64,000 bases of DNA, taken from assembly GCF_008973465.1 (NCBI RefSeq), contig NZ_WBXN01000004.1, positions 4,318,501-4,382,500 on the forward strand, written 5' to 3'. Source of the stretch: Streptomyces sp. SS1-1 (GTDB taxonomy: Bacteria > Actinomycetota > Actinomycetes > Streptomycetales > Streptomycetaceae). The position numbers were made by a program, and so were the translations under genes. Below, piece after piece: positions 43,848 to 52,687 of this stretch. Under the pieces are notes generated by a model. It was not told the origin of the DNA. It saw only the letters and a program-made list of their open reading frames with translations, and did not search any database. Each line of letters opens with the position of its first letter. Positions within the stretch are counted from its first letter, which is position 1.

Positions 43848-45404
43848 CTACGAGGGGTCCAGGCCGTGGCTGCGCAGCCACGGCAGGGGGTCTATCGCCG
43901 AACCTCCGCCGGGCCGGACCTCGAAGTGCAGGTGCGGGCCCGTCGAGTTGCCCGAGTTGCCGGAGTACGCGATCGGGTCGCCGGCCTTGACGGTCGTACC
44001 GGAGGCGACGCGGTAGGTGGAGAGGTGGCAGTACCACGTCTCCGTGCCGTCCTTCGCGGTCACGATCATCATGTTGCCGTAGGCGCTGTTCCACTGCGTG
44101 CGGACGGTGCCGTCGGTCGCGGCCAGCACCGTGGTGCCGTACGAGACCGGGAAGTCGATGCCGGAGTGGACGGACATCCAGTTGATGCCGGCCTGGCCGA
44201 AGTAGGCGCTGAGGCCGTGCTGCGCGACCGGGATCGCGAACTTCGGGCGCAGCCGCTCCTTGCGGGCCGCCTCCTCGGCGGCCTTCCGCTTCTCGGCCGC
44301 CTGCTGGGCCTTGAGGTCGATGCGCTCCTGCGTCCGGCTGGCGCGGTCGGCGAAGTCGTCGGCGCCGGCGGACAGGCTCTCGAGCTGGTTGTCCAGCTTG
44401 TTGTTCGCCGCGGACGGCTTCACCGCGTCGCCCTCGGCGGCCAGCGTGGTGGGTTCCTTCTCGTCGGAGAAGTCACCGACGGACGCGGCGGCGATGCCCG
44501 CCACCCCCATCACACACGCCGACGGCACGGCGATCGTCAGCAGCGCGGAGCGCTTGGGAGGCGTACGGCGGCGGGAGCGCGCCCCGCCGCGGGAGGCGGC
44601 ACGCGGCGCGGGGGCCGGAGCGATCTCCTCCTGGTCGTCCAGGAGCGGTTCGACGACGGGGAGCCGGCCCGTCGAGGCCGGGTCGGAGGCGTCCTGACCC
44701 TGCTCGTCGTAGCCGGACTCGTCCTCGTACGCCGCCGGGTCCTGGTACGCGGCCTGCTCGTCGTAGGCGGCCGGGTCGTAGGGCGCGTGCTCGACCTGCT
44801 CGAAGTGCGCGGGCGTCTGCTGGTCGAAGGATTCTGCTGCCGACTCGTACTCGTCGGCGGCCGGAGCGGCGCCGCCGCCGTCGGAGTTCCACTGCGTGGC
44901 GTCGTACGCGCCGGTGTCATAGGTCTGCGTGCCCCACTCCCACTGCTGGGTGGGGTCGGCCGGGGCGGCGCCGGTCGGGTCGGGCTGGAGCCAGGCCTGC
45001 GCGTCCCACTGCCCGGACACGTCATGGCCGTTGGCCTGCTGCGGGACGAAGTCGAGACGCTCGTGCTCGCCGGTCCAGGCGCCGGTGTCGTACGCGCCGG
45101 TGCCGTACGCGGTGTGCTGCTGATCGCCCGCGTAGGTGTCGTACTGCGTGGAGTGGGTACCGGTGGACCACTGCGTGGCGTCGTAGGCGCCCGTGCCGTC
45201 ACCGGGGAGGCTGCCGAAGAGGGGATCAGCGTCGAACGTCGTGGTCGCGTGGCCGGCGGCATAGCCGGTGGCGTCGTAGGTGCCGTACGCGCTCGCGTCA
45301 CCGTAGGGCGCTTCCTGAGTGCCGTACGACGCGTAGTGCGCCGAGGCGGCATCGGAGGCCGAGACCGGGGAGGTCATGGTCCCCGACGGGTGACGATCGT
45401 TCAC
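43848..45404 (-). CDS. M23 (LytM-type) metallopeptidase with Tyr/Asp-rich cytoplasmic region
   Basis: 518 residues. The N-terminal 270 residues are Tyr, Asp, Ala, Gly and Gln-rich with recurring GAYDATQW and YDTGAY units and no signal peptide. A basic stretch (SRRRTPPKR) and one membrane helix (about 285-310) follow, then a coiled coil (about 335-390). The M23 domain has Zn ligands His/Asp in HSGIDFP and His-x-His in GPHLHFEV. It cleaves peptidoglycan cross-links or acts as a LytM adaptor. GTG 45404 is chosen; ATG 45377, nine codons later, is the other option. A promoter at 45453-45482 fits the GTG start. Confidence 0.88.
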   Translation of the reverse strand: MNDRHPSGTMTSPVSASDAASAHYASYGTQEAPYGDASAYGTYDATGYAAGHATTTFDADPLFGSLPGDGTGAYDATQWSTGTHSTQYDTYAGDQQHTAYGTGAYDTGAWTGEHERLDFVPQQANGHDVSGQWDAQAWLQPDPTGAAPADPTQQWEWGTQTYDTGAYDATQWNSDGGGAAPAADEYESAAESFDQQTPAHFEQVEHAPYDPAAYDEQAAYQDPAAYEDESGYDEQGQDASDPASTGRLPVVEPLLDDQEEIAPAPAPRAASRGGARSRRRTPPKRSALLTIAVPSACVMGVAGIAAASVGDFSDEKEPTTLAAEGDAVKPSAANNKLDNQLESLSAGADDFADRASRTQERIDLKAQQAAEKRKAAEEAARKERLRPKFAIPVAQHGLSAYFGQAGINWMSVHSGIDFPVSYGTTVLAATDGTVRTQWNSAYGNMMIVTAKDGTETWYCHLSTYRVASGTTVKAGDPIAYSGNSGNSTGPHLHFEVRPGGGSAIDPLPWLRSHGLDPS

Positions 45405-45452
45405 CAACTTCTCTCTCGCCTCGACAACAGGGGCTGCCAGAGCAGTGCGGCG

Positions 45453-45482
45453 ACTGTACCCGGCGGTACGTGGGCGCGACAA
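45453..45482 (-). promoter_or_regulatory. Promoter of M23 peptidase gene
   Basis: On the minus strand TTGTCG (45482-45477) and TACAGT (45458-45453) are 18 bases apart, giving a start near 45446 and a leader of about 40 bases. Confidence 0.5.
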
Positions 45483-45675
45483 TCTTCGCCAGGTTTTGGG
45501 CGCGCAGGAAACGGGCATTCGGCCGTGTTTTGGCGGTCAGTGGGCGCGACTTTGGCCTTGTGTTCGAAGGCTGTTCGAGGCCGAGTGGGTGTTCCTGGGG
45601 GTCGTTGGGCGGTCCTGAGGCGGATGGGGCGGGGCCTGGCGCTCCACGCAGCGTGATCGGCCGGCGCCCGACCGC

Positions 45676-46533
45676 TCACGCCACCGTCAGACCGCCGGCC
45701 TCCCGGGGCGTCCCCGCGTCCGTGTGGGCGGTGTCGAGGGCCTCCCGTATGCCCGTCGCCACGGCCGGGTGGACCGGCAGTGCGAGATGGCCGATGCCCG
45801 TGACGCGCACGTTCTGCGCCAGCAGGTCGGGGTGGTCGATACAGGCCGTCTCCAGCGGGACCATCAGATGGTCCAGGTCGCTCCAGAAGCTCACGAAGTG
45901 CGTACGGCAGCCGGGCGCGGGCCGGGCCAGCTCCTCGAGCAGGGCCGAGCCGGGGCGCATCTGACGCACGATCGGGTGCGCGTTGGCCAGCGGGGCCACG
46001 CTGGTGCCGGAGTGCGGTGTGCCGAGCGTGACCAGTGTGCGCACCCGGAGGTCGCCGCCGAGCCGCTGCACGTAGTAGCGCGCGATCAGCCCGCCGAGGC
46101 TGTGCCCCACGATGTCGACCCGGCTGCTGCCGGTGCGCTCGCAGATGCCCTCGACATGCCGGCCGAGCAGCTCGGCGGCGGTGCGGATGTCGCAGGTCAG
46201 CGGGGAGTAGTTGAGCGACTCGACCTGGTGCCTGCCGTGCTGGGCGAGACTGCGGCGCAGCAGGAGGAACACCGAGCGGTTGTCGATGAAGCCGTGCAGC
46301 AGGACGACGGGCGGTGCCTTCTCGGCCGGCAGCCGGGCGGTGTCCCGCGCGGGGAGCGTGCCGGGTGAGCGGCGCTCCTGGGCGATGCCGGATGGATACA
46401 GCAGGACGTGGCCGGCCAGGATCGCGATCTCCAGGGCGGTCGCCTTCAGCAGGGTGAGGGAGAGGCCGGCGAGCCCGCTGGGGAGCAGGCGTCGGCAGAG
46501 CGGGAGAAGGGGGAGTGCCCCGGTGACCTTCAT
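45676..46533 (-). CDS. Lipase/esterase, alpha/beta-hydrolase (PGAP1-like)
   Basis: 285 residues. An N-terminal hydrophobic segment (about 18-48) may anchor or export the protein. The hydrolase core has the oxyanion motif VVLLHGFIDNRS, nucleophile Ser in VGHSLGGLIARYY (about 147), Asp in SDLDHLMVP and His in GIGHLALP. It resembles secreted Streptomyces lipases of the EstA/triacylglycerol lipase class. The ribosome-binding site AAGGAGGT six bases before ATG 46533 is perfect, suggesting strong translation. The neighbouring genes share no obvious pathway. Confidence 0.85.
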   Translation of the reverse strand: MKVTGALPLLPLCRRLLPSGLAGLSLTLLKATALEIAILAGHVLLYPSGIAQERRSPGTLPARDTARLPAEKAPPVVLLHGFIDNRSVFLLLRRSLAQHGRHQVESLNYSPLTCDIRTAAELLGRHVEGICERTGSSRVDIVGHSLGGLIARYYVQRLGGDLRVRTLVTLGTPHSGTSVAPLANAHPIVRQMRPGSALLEELARPAPGCRTHFVSFWSDLDHLMVPLETACIDHPDLLAQNVRVTGIGHLALPVHPAVATGIREALDTAHTDAGTPREAGGLTVA

Positions 46534-47189
46534 GGCCGACCTCCTTGTGGCACGCAGGAAACGGCTCCGGCCCCCGTGTGCCCTCGTGGGAAGTCGCGGC
46601 GGAGGCGGCCGGCGGGTGGGCAGCGGAAGGGGAGCGGGGGTGAGCGAGGCGTGAGAGGTGCGCCGGCCCGGGCGGCCGTGCGGCGCCGATCGACGTTCCG
46701 GGGGCTTGCTGCCGGTGGGGCGACGAACTCCCGCTGTCGTGCCTTACCTGCCCTGTGTGCCCTTCGTGCCACCGCCGGCGTGTCGCATCACCACGGCGCG
46801 CCGTCCGGTGGCGCGGTGGTGCGACGACCTCGTTGCGGCTCCTTGTGCGCGGGGTCCCGTCCGCGACGCGCGCACCGGTCATCGACGCGGCGCGTGTGCC
46901 GCGATGCGTGGAACCTGCGCGGCGAACGTGTCCCACGTGTGATTTCCCCCTCGGTCAGCACCGCGAAACTGCCGGTTGCGGGATGCTGGAGATAACGTGC
47001 GTTCACTTCCGGGCAGCGTGGCCCGGGCGTCCGTTCGTTCGTCGCACGTCCGGCGCGGTACGGGCCGGAGCGGGTGACGGACAGTGCGATACGTGCGCCA
47101 TGCATGACATGTAGGCCGAGCACGGCATACCTCATGGATGAGCGGTACGTGTCGGTACGGATGGATGTAGTCGCTTCATGGAGGCAGTG
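46534..47189. other. 656-base divergent intergenic region
   Basis: It lies between the lipase gene (leftward) and icmB (rightward). Several frames are open but none has a ribosome-binding site plus plausible composition, and no tRNA or riboswitch was recognised. It should hold both promoters; I cannot place them with confidence. Confidence 0.45.
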
Positions 47190-47606
<417 letters not shown>

Positions 47607-47640
47607 TCGCCGGCGCCGGCCTGGGGTGAGTTGGCTTGCT

Positions 47641-47741
47641 GGGTGGTGGCCTGGTGGGCGGCTGCCTGGTGGGCGGATGCCTGGGTGGGTGGTGGCCTGG
47701 TGGGCGGCGGTCTGGTGGGTGGGTGGTGGCCTGGTGGGCGG
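47641..47741 (+). repeat. G-rich repeat, 21-base unit in three exact copies
   Basis: GGGTGGTGGCCTGGTGGGCGG occurs at 47641-47661, 47687-47707 and 47721-47741, with degenerate GGTGGGCGG(C)TGCCTGG or GGCGGTCTGG units between and after (to about 47790). It lies in the gap after icmB. The short frames across it have no ribosome-binding sites and I do not consider them genes. Confidence 0.8.
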
Positions 47742-47852
47742 CGGTCTGGAGGGCGGCGGTCTGGAGCGCGGCTGCCTGGCTGGCGCCGCCGGCTGGGGGT
47801 GGCCGTTGCCGGGGTGGCGGTGCCCTGCGGCCGCTGCCGGTGGGTGACAGCG

Positions 47853-47908
47853 CCCTGAGGCCCTGAGGCCCTGAGGCTCTGAGGCTCTGAGGCCCTGAGG
47901 CCCTGAGG
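47853..47908 (+). repeat. Seven tandem copies of CCCTGAGG
   Basis: Seven consecutive 8-base units, five CCCTGAGG and two CTCTGAGG (copies 4 and 5), followed by GGGGCCGGGCC-type blocks that include two more CCTGAGG units. A likely slipped-strand variable site; the surrounding gap to 48097 has no gene. Confidence 0.85.
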
Positions 47909-48097
47909 CGGGGCCGGGCCCCTGAGGCGGGGCCGGGCCCGGGTCCAACCGGGCCGGGGCCGGGCCCCGGGCAGGCCGACCCCGGCCCGCTGCTGGGGCT
48001 TGTTGCCTACGGGCAGTCGTTTCGGAACCGCCTCCCCGGGCTCGCGTCCCATCGGGCCGGGCCGGGTGCGGGCCGGGCCGCCCGCACCCCCGTGCCC

Positions 48098-49732
48098 TCA
48101 GCCCTGGGCCGCCTCCCCGCCGTCCAGTTCGGCGATCATCGTGGCGCGTAGTCGCAGCGTCGTCACCAGGCGCTGGAAGGACTCCGCCCAGTAGCCCGTC
48201 GCTCCGGGGGAGGCGTCCTCCGGTTCGTCCGGTATGGCGAGCAGGCCGTCGAGGCGGGTCGCCTCCGACGGGTCGAGGCAGCGCTCGGCCAGGCCCATCA
48301 CCCCGCTGAACGACCACGGGTAACTCCCCGCGTCCCGCGCGATGTTGAGCGCGTCGACCACCGCGCGTCCGAGCGGCCCGCTCCACGGCACCGCGCACAC
48401 GCCCAGCAGCTGGAACGCCTCCGACAGACCGTGCGTCGCGATAAAGCCGGCCACCCATGCGGACCGTTCGCCCCCGTCCAGTGTGGCCAGGAGCTTCGCG
48501 CGCTCCGCCAGGGACACCGCGCCCGGACCGCCCGCCTCCGGTGCCGCCGGTGAGCCCAGCAGCGCCCGCGCCCACGTGGCGTCCCGCTGCCGTACCGCCG
48601 CCCGGCACCAGGCCGCGTGCAGCTCGCCCTGCCAGTCGTCCGCCACCGGCAGGGCGACGATCTCCTCCGGCGTCCGCCCGCCGAGCCGTCCCGTCCAGGT
48701 GTCCAGCGGGGCCGCCTCCACCAACTGACCGAACCACCACGACCGTTCACCCCGGCCCGCCGGTGCCTTGGCCACGACGCCGTCGCGTTCCATGGCCGCG
48801 TCGCACTCGTGCGGTGCCTCCACGGTGAGCGTCGGCGCGTCCCCGGTGTGGTCCACGGCGACGCACGCCCCGGCCCGGACCGCCATCCTGGCCGCGAGCG
48901 CCGAGCCCGGCAGGGCGGACAGCAACTCGGCCGCCGTGGAACGGACGTTGCGGCTGCGGTCGCCGAGCGCCTGCTCCAGGAACGGCTCGTCCCCCGGACC
49001 CAGCCCGGCTCGCAGCGAGTCCAGGAACATCAGCCGGTCCTCGGCCCGCTCCGTCGCCCACGTCGTGGTCAGCAGCTCGCGCGCGGCCGACGGCTCCCGT
49101 GCGCGGATCGCGGCGAGCAGGGCGACGCGCTCCGCGAACAGCCCCTCCTGCCACAACTGCTCCACCTGCGCCGGGTCCTCCAGTGACGGGAGCGCGGTGC
49201 CCCCGCCGGGTGCCGTGCGCAGCGCGAACCGCCAGTCCGGGTTCAGCCGGGCCAGCCACACCGCGCGCGGGCCCGCGAAGGTCAGCGCGGCCGGCCGGAG
49301 ATCCGTGCGTCCCCGCGCGGCGTCCAGCAGGGCGGGCAGCGCCTGCGCGGGAGGGGCGAAGCCCCGCTCGTTCGCCGCGGCCAGCCACTGCGGCAGCAGC
49401 TCCATGAGATCCGGCGCCGAACCCCGGCGGCCACCGCCCGCACCCGGACGGTCCGCCAGCAACAGCGCCAGCCGGCGGGCCGCCGCCGGAGGAAGCGCCG
49501 GACGCGGATCCTCGGGCGCGGGCCCCGGACGGTCCGCCGCGCGCGCGGGACGCAGCCCGGCCCGTCTGCGGACGGTCTCCACGGCCGCCCGGTCCAGCAG
49601 CGCGACCGGGGCCTCCTGGCCGGGCGGGCCATCCGGCGGGGTGCGCCGGTCCGTGCCGAGCAGCGCCGCCGTGACGAGCTCCTCCCAGGCGTCCGGCGCC
49701 GGGGAGTCCACGGGAAGGGAAGGGCTGTTCAT
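48098..49732 (-). CDS. DUF5691 protein, possible HEAT-like repeats (MoxR/VWA cassette)
   Basis: 544 residues, no signal peptide or membrane helix. It opens WEELVTAALLGTDRRTP, the signature I associate with DUF5691. The middle (for example LGDRSRNVRSTAAELLSALPGSAL) reads like HEAT/ARM repeats. It is the distal gene of the left arm; the SWIM gene lies upstream by 112 bases on the same strand. The cassette also includes MoxR, DUF5682 and VWA genes on the other arm. Probably a cytoplasmic scaffold or substrate-binding subunit; this is inference from context. Confidence 0.82.
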   Translation of the reverse strand: MNSPSLPVDSPAPDAWEELVTAALLGTDRRTPPDGPPGQEAPVALLDRAAVETVRRRAGLRPARAADRPGPAPEDPRPALPPAAARRLALLLADRPGAGGGRRGSAPDLMELLPQWLAAANERGFAPPAQALPALLDAARGRTDLRPAALTFAGPRAVWLARLNPDWRFALRTAPGGGTALPSLEDPAQVEQLWQEGLFAERVALLAAIRAREPSAARELLTTTWATERAEDRLMFLDSLRAGLGPGDEPFLEQALGDRSRNVRSTAAELLSALPGSALAARMAVRAGACVAVDHTGDAPTLTVEAPHECDAAMERDGVVAKAPAGRGERSWWFGQLVEAAPLDTWTGRLGGRTPEEIVALPVADDWQGELHAAWCRAAVRQRDATWARALLGSPAAPEAGGPGAVSLAERAKLLATLDGGERSAWVAGFIATHGLSEAFQLLGVCAVPWSGPLGRAVVDALNIARDAGSYPWSFSGVMGLAERCLDPSEATRLDGLLAIPDEPEDASPGATGYWAESFQRLVTTLRLRATMIAELDGGEAAQG

Positions 49733-49844
49733 GTCGTTCGACCCTCTCTGCCGATGCCGATGCCGATGCCGATGCCGGGGCCGTCGTGCCGGGGGCCGGC
49801 GGGGCGTGATGGGCGCGCGTCGCGGGACCGGCGCCGACGGGCCG

Positions 49845-51200
49845 TCACCACAGGCGCACCGCCTCTCCCGTCCCTTCCGCCCAGGCGGTGAGCGGTGTGA
49901 AACCGCGGTGGCCGCACTCGCCGAACACGGTGACCGGTGCGCCCCCCGACAGCGCGACCAGCCGCCACAGCCCGGGCCGGGAGCGGGCGGCCGCGGTGAG
50001 CGGCAGCGCCGAGTCCGCGTCGGCGTCCGCCAGTTGCCACCCGTCGCCGTCCGGGACGGGCACCACCCGGTCCAGGGTCACCGGCACCGAGTCCAGCCAC
50101 GGATCGTGGCGCAGCGCCTCGCCGTACCGGGCGGCCGCCTCCGCCGTCGTCACCCCGGGCGGCCGGACCTCCGTGGGCGCCGGCGGCGCGAACTGCTCGC
50201 CCAGGGCCGCCCGCACCTGCCCGGCACCCCCGTACGCCGCCACCTCCGCGTCGAGCGCGAGCCCCACCGGCAGCGACAGCTCCGGGGCGCGGCCCGCCGC
50301 ACCGTAGGAGAGGAGGAGGGCCGTACGGCCCGAGTCGGCGCCGTGCAGCCAGATCCGGCGCGTCGTCAGTTTCACGTCCGCCGTGTCGTACTGGGCGAGC
50401 ACCAGCCAGCGGTCGCGCACCGGCGGACCGTCCGCCGAGGACGGCAGGCCGATCCGGGAGCGGACCGTCTCCGCCAGCTCGCCGGGCAGGCGCTCACGGC
50501 CCAGCCAGCCCTGGTCGAGAAGGTGCACCAGCGCGCACTCCTCCAGCAACCGCACCGGCCAGCCGGGGCCCGATGCCGGTATCGCACCCAGCTCCCGCAC
50601 CCGCGCGGCCAGCCCCGGCGCCTGGGCGTCGACCATCCGGGCCGCCGTCTCCTCCCACAGCCCGTACCCCGCCTGCTCCGCGCCCGCGAGGCCGCCGCGC
50701 AGCAGGTCGGCGAGCCGCTGCTCCAGCTCCGTCGCCCCCGCGGTGACCCGCAGCGCCCGGCGCTCGGCCCGGCGCCGCGCCGCCTCGGGATCGGCGGCGG
50801 CCCCGGACGAGCCGGCCGGGCCCGCCGCCCGCTTCTCCTGGGCGCGCTGCCGCCGGCCCGCCAGCCACTGCTCCGCCCAGTCCGGCGCCTGCCCCTCCGG
50901 CACGACCCCGTCCCCGCCCGCCCAGAGCAGCAGCAGCCCGAGCGCGTGCTTGCACGGGAACTTACGGCTGGGACAACTGCACTTGTACGCGGGCCCGGAC
51001 GCGTCCGCGAGGTCGATCACCGTCTGATACGGCTTGCTGCCACTGCCCTTGCACAGTCCCCACACCGTCCCCTCGTCGGAATTCCCCGCCTCGGACCACG
51101 GCCCCGCCGCCCCGAGTTTGCTTCCCGCTTTGCGTGATGCGGCGTCAGGTGCCAGTGCCAGCACCTGGTCCGCGGTCCAGCGCACCCCCTGCTGAGTCAT
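49845..51200 (-). CDS. SWIM zinc-finger protein (MoxR/VWA cassette)
   Basis: About 451 residues. The SWIM finger CxCx6CxH is seen as YKCSCPSRKFPCKHALGLLL (about 70-90). A basic linker and about 300 helical residues of no clear family follow. SWIM fingers bind nucleic acid or protein in ubiquitin-like and recombination systems. ATG 51200 is used; an upstream ATG at 51230 would overlap the promoter of the divergent MoxR gene. The divergent spacing to MoxR is 145 bases, so the two arms can share regulation. Confidence 0.85.
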   Translation of the reverse strand: MTQQGVRWTADQVLALAPDAASRKAGSKLGAAGPWSEAGNSDEGTVWGLCKGSGSKPYQTVIDLADASGPAYKCSCPSRKFPCKHALGLLLLWAGGDGVVPEGQAPDWAEQWLAGRRQRAQEKRAAGPAGSSGAAADPEAARRRAERRALRVTAGATELEQRLADLLRGGLAGAEQAGYGLWEETAARMVDAQAPGLAARVRELGAIPASGPGWPVRLLEECALVHLLDQGWLGRERLPGELAETVRSRIGLPSSADGPPVRDRWLVLAQYDTADVKLTTRRIWLHGADSGRTALLLSYGAAGRAPELSLPVGLALDAEVAAYGGAGQVRAALGEQFAPPAPTEVRPPGVTTAEAAARYGEALRHDPWLDSVPVTLDRVVPVPDGDGWQLADADADSALPLTAAARSRPGLWRLVALSGGAPVTVFGECGHRGFTPLTAWAEGTGEAVRLW

Positions 51201-51345
51201 GTCTCCGACCGTAGATCCCGCCACTGACAATCGGTCCGGCCCGACGGCCCGTGACCGCGTTCTCGCAGGTCAGGACGCGTTGTCAGTGCGGTGGTGCAGG
51301 GTGGGACCCAGATCCGAACCGGCTGAGCTGGAGGGGGACTTTGCC

Positions 51346-52476
51346 ATGACTGTGTCCGTTGAGCCGACGTCCGTCGACACGGGGGCGACGGAGGAGGCCC
51401 AGGCGTTGCGACCGCACGCCGAGGACGCCTTCGCCCACGAACTGGCCGCGCTGGCCGCGCAGGACGACCGTCCGCGCCCGGCCCGCTGGAAGCTGTCGCC
51501 GTGGTCCGTGGCCACCTATCTTCTCGGCGGCACTCTCCCGGACGGCACGGTGATCACCCCGAAGTACGTGGGCCCGCGCCGCATCGTCGAGGTCGCCGTC
51601 ACGACGCTCGCCACGGACCGCGCCCTGCTCCTGCTCGGCGTGCCCGGCACCGCGAAGACCTGGGTCTCCGAGCATCTGGCCGCCGCGGTCAGCGGTGACT
51701 CGACGCTGCTGGTCCAGGGCACGGCCGGCACCCCGGAAGAGGCCATCCGCTACGGCTGGAACTACGCGCGGCTGCTCGCGCACGGCCCCAGCCGGGACGC
51801 GCTGGTGCCCAGCCCGGTGATGCGGGCCATGGCGGAGGGGATGACGGCGCGGGTCGAGGAGCTGACCCGTATCCCGGCGGACGTGCAGGACACGCTGATC
51901 ACGATCCTGTCCGAGAAGACCCTGCCCATACCGGAGCTGGGGCAGGAGGTGCAGGCCGTCCGCGGGTTCAACCTGATCGCCACCGCCAACGACCGGGACC
52001 GCGGGGTCAACGACCTGTCGAGCGCGCTGCGCCGCCGTTTCAACACGGTCGTGCTGCCGCTGCCGGAGAGCGCCGACGCGGAGGTGGACATCGTGTCCCG
52101 CCGCGTCGACCAGATCGGACGCTCCCTCGATCTGCCGGCGTCGCCCGACGGCATCGACGAGATCCGCCGGGTGGTCACCGTGTTCCGTGAGCTGCGCGAC
52201 GGGGTCACGGCCGACGGCCGGACGAAGCTGAAGTCGCCGAGCGGCACGCTCTCGACGGCCGAGGCGATCTCCGTCGTCACCAACGGCCTCGCCCTGGCCG
52301 CCCACTTCGGCGACGGCGTGCTGCGGCCGGGGGACGTCGCCGCGGGCATCCTCGGCGCCGTCGTCCGAGACCCGGCCGCCGACCGGGTCATCTGGCAGGA
52401 GTACCTGGAGGCGGTCGTCCGGGAGCGGGACGGCTGGACGGACTTCTACCGCGCCTGCCGGGAGGTGAGCGCGTGA
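51346..52476 (+). CDS. MoxR-type AAA+ ATPase
   Basis: 376 residues. Walker A GVPGTAKTW (about 98); the Walker B region reads RVEELTRIPADVQ, so the usual Asp-Glu is Glu-Glu; sensor 1 is LIATANDRDRGVND and the Arg finger region SSALRRRFN. MoxR ATPases form hexamers that work with VWA proteins as chaperones or in cofactor or metal insertion. ATG 51346 has GGAGGGGGAC upstream. It is first gene of the right arm; its stop overlaps a short frame by GTGA and the DUF5682 gene follows. Confidence 0.92.
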   Translation: MTVSVEPTSVDTGATEEAQALRPHAEDAFAHELAALAAQDDRPRPARWKLSPWSVATYLLGGTLPDGTVITPKYVGPRRIVEVAVTTLATDRALLLLGVPGTAKTWVSEHLAAAVSGDSTLLVQGTAGTPEEAIRYGWNYARLLAHGPSRDALVPSPVMRAMAEGMTARVEELTRIPADVQDTLITILSEKTLPIPELGQEVQAVRGFNLIATANDRDRGVNDLSSALRRRFNTVVLPLPESADAEVDIVSRRVDQIGRSLDLPASPDGIDEIRRVVTVFRELRDGVTADGRTKLKSPSGTLSTAEAISVVTNGLALAAHFGDGVLRPGDVAAGILGAVVRDPAADRVIWQEYLEAVVRERDGWTDFYRACREVSA

Positions 52477-52619
52477 GCGACGACCTCGGATGGGGTCGCC
52501 CCGGCGGGGGTTCCAAGCCGGGCGGGGGATCGAAACCGGGCGGCGCGTCCGGCCGGCCGGGGTCCGGCGGCCGCCGGGCGACGCGAGGGACGACGCCGCG
52601 AGCCGCGCAGGCCGGGTGA
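52473..52619 (+). CDS. Possible 48-residue Gly/Ser-rich coupled peptide
   Basis: GTG 52473 overlaps the MoxR stop (GTGA) and the frame runs to TGA 52619, itself overlapping another GTG (52616) in the DUF5682 frame. The peptide is Gly/Pro/Ser/Arg-rich with a repeated GGGSKPGGGS element and no recognisable domain. It may be a real coupled peptide or merely the spacer that keeps translation going into DUF5682. Confidence 0.3.
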   Translation: MSDDLGWGRPGGGSKPGGGSKPGGASGRPGSGGRRATRGTTPRAAQAG

Positions 52620-52687
52620 GCGGCGGCGGAGGGGCGGGGCGCGGTGTGAACGGGGGACAGACGGGTGCACGGAGCGAGGGGGTCGAA

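Noticed and set aside
46534..47189. Possible small genes or tRNA in the lipase-icmB gap
   Set aside because: No cloverleaf, no ribosome-binding site and no coding-like composition was found in the open frames.
47626..47866. Three overlapping Gly/Trp-rich small frames after icmB
   Set aside because: They are translations of the G-rich tandem repeat in three frames; no ribosome-binding site.
47853..47908. CRISPR-like array
   Set aside because: Units are 8 bases with no spacers; this is a simple tandem repeat.
49756..49779. GCCGAT hexamer repeated four times between DUF5691 and SWIM genes
   Set aside because: Short simple repeat within an ordinary intergenic gap; no evidence for function.
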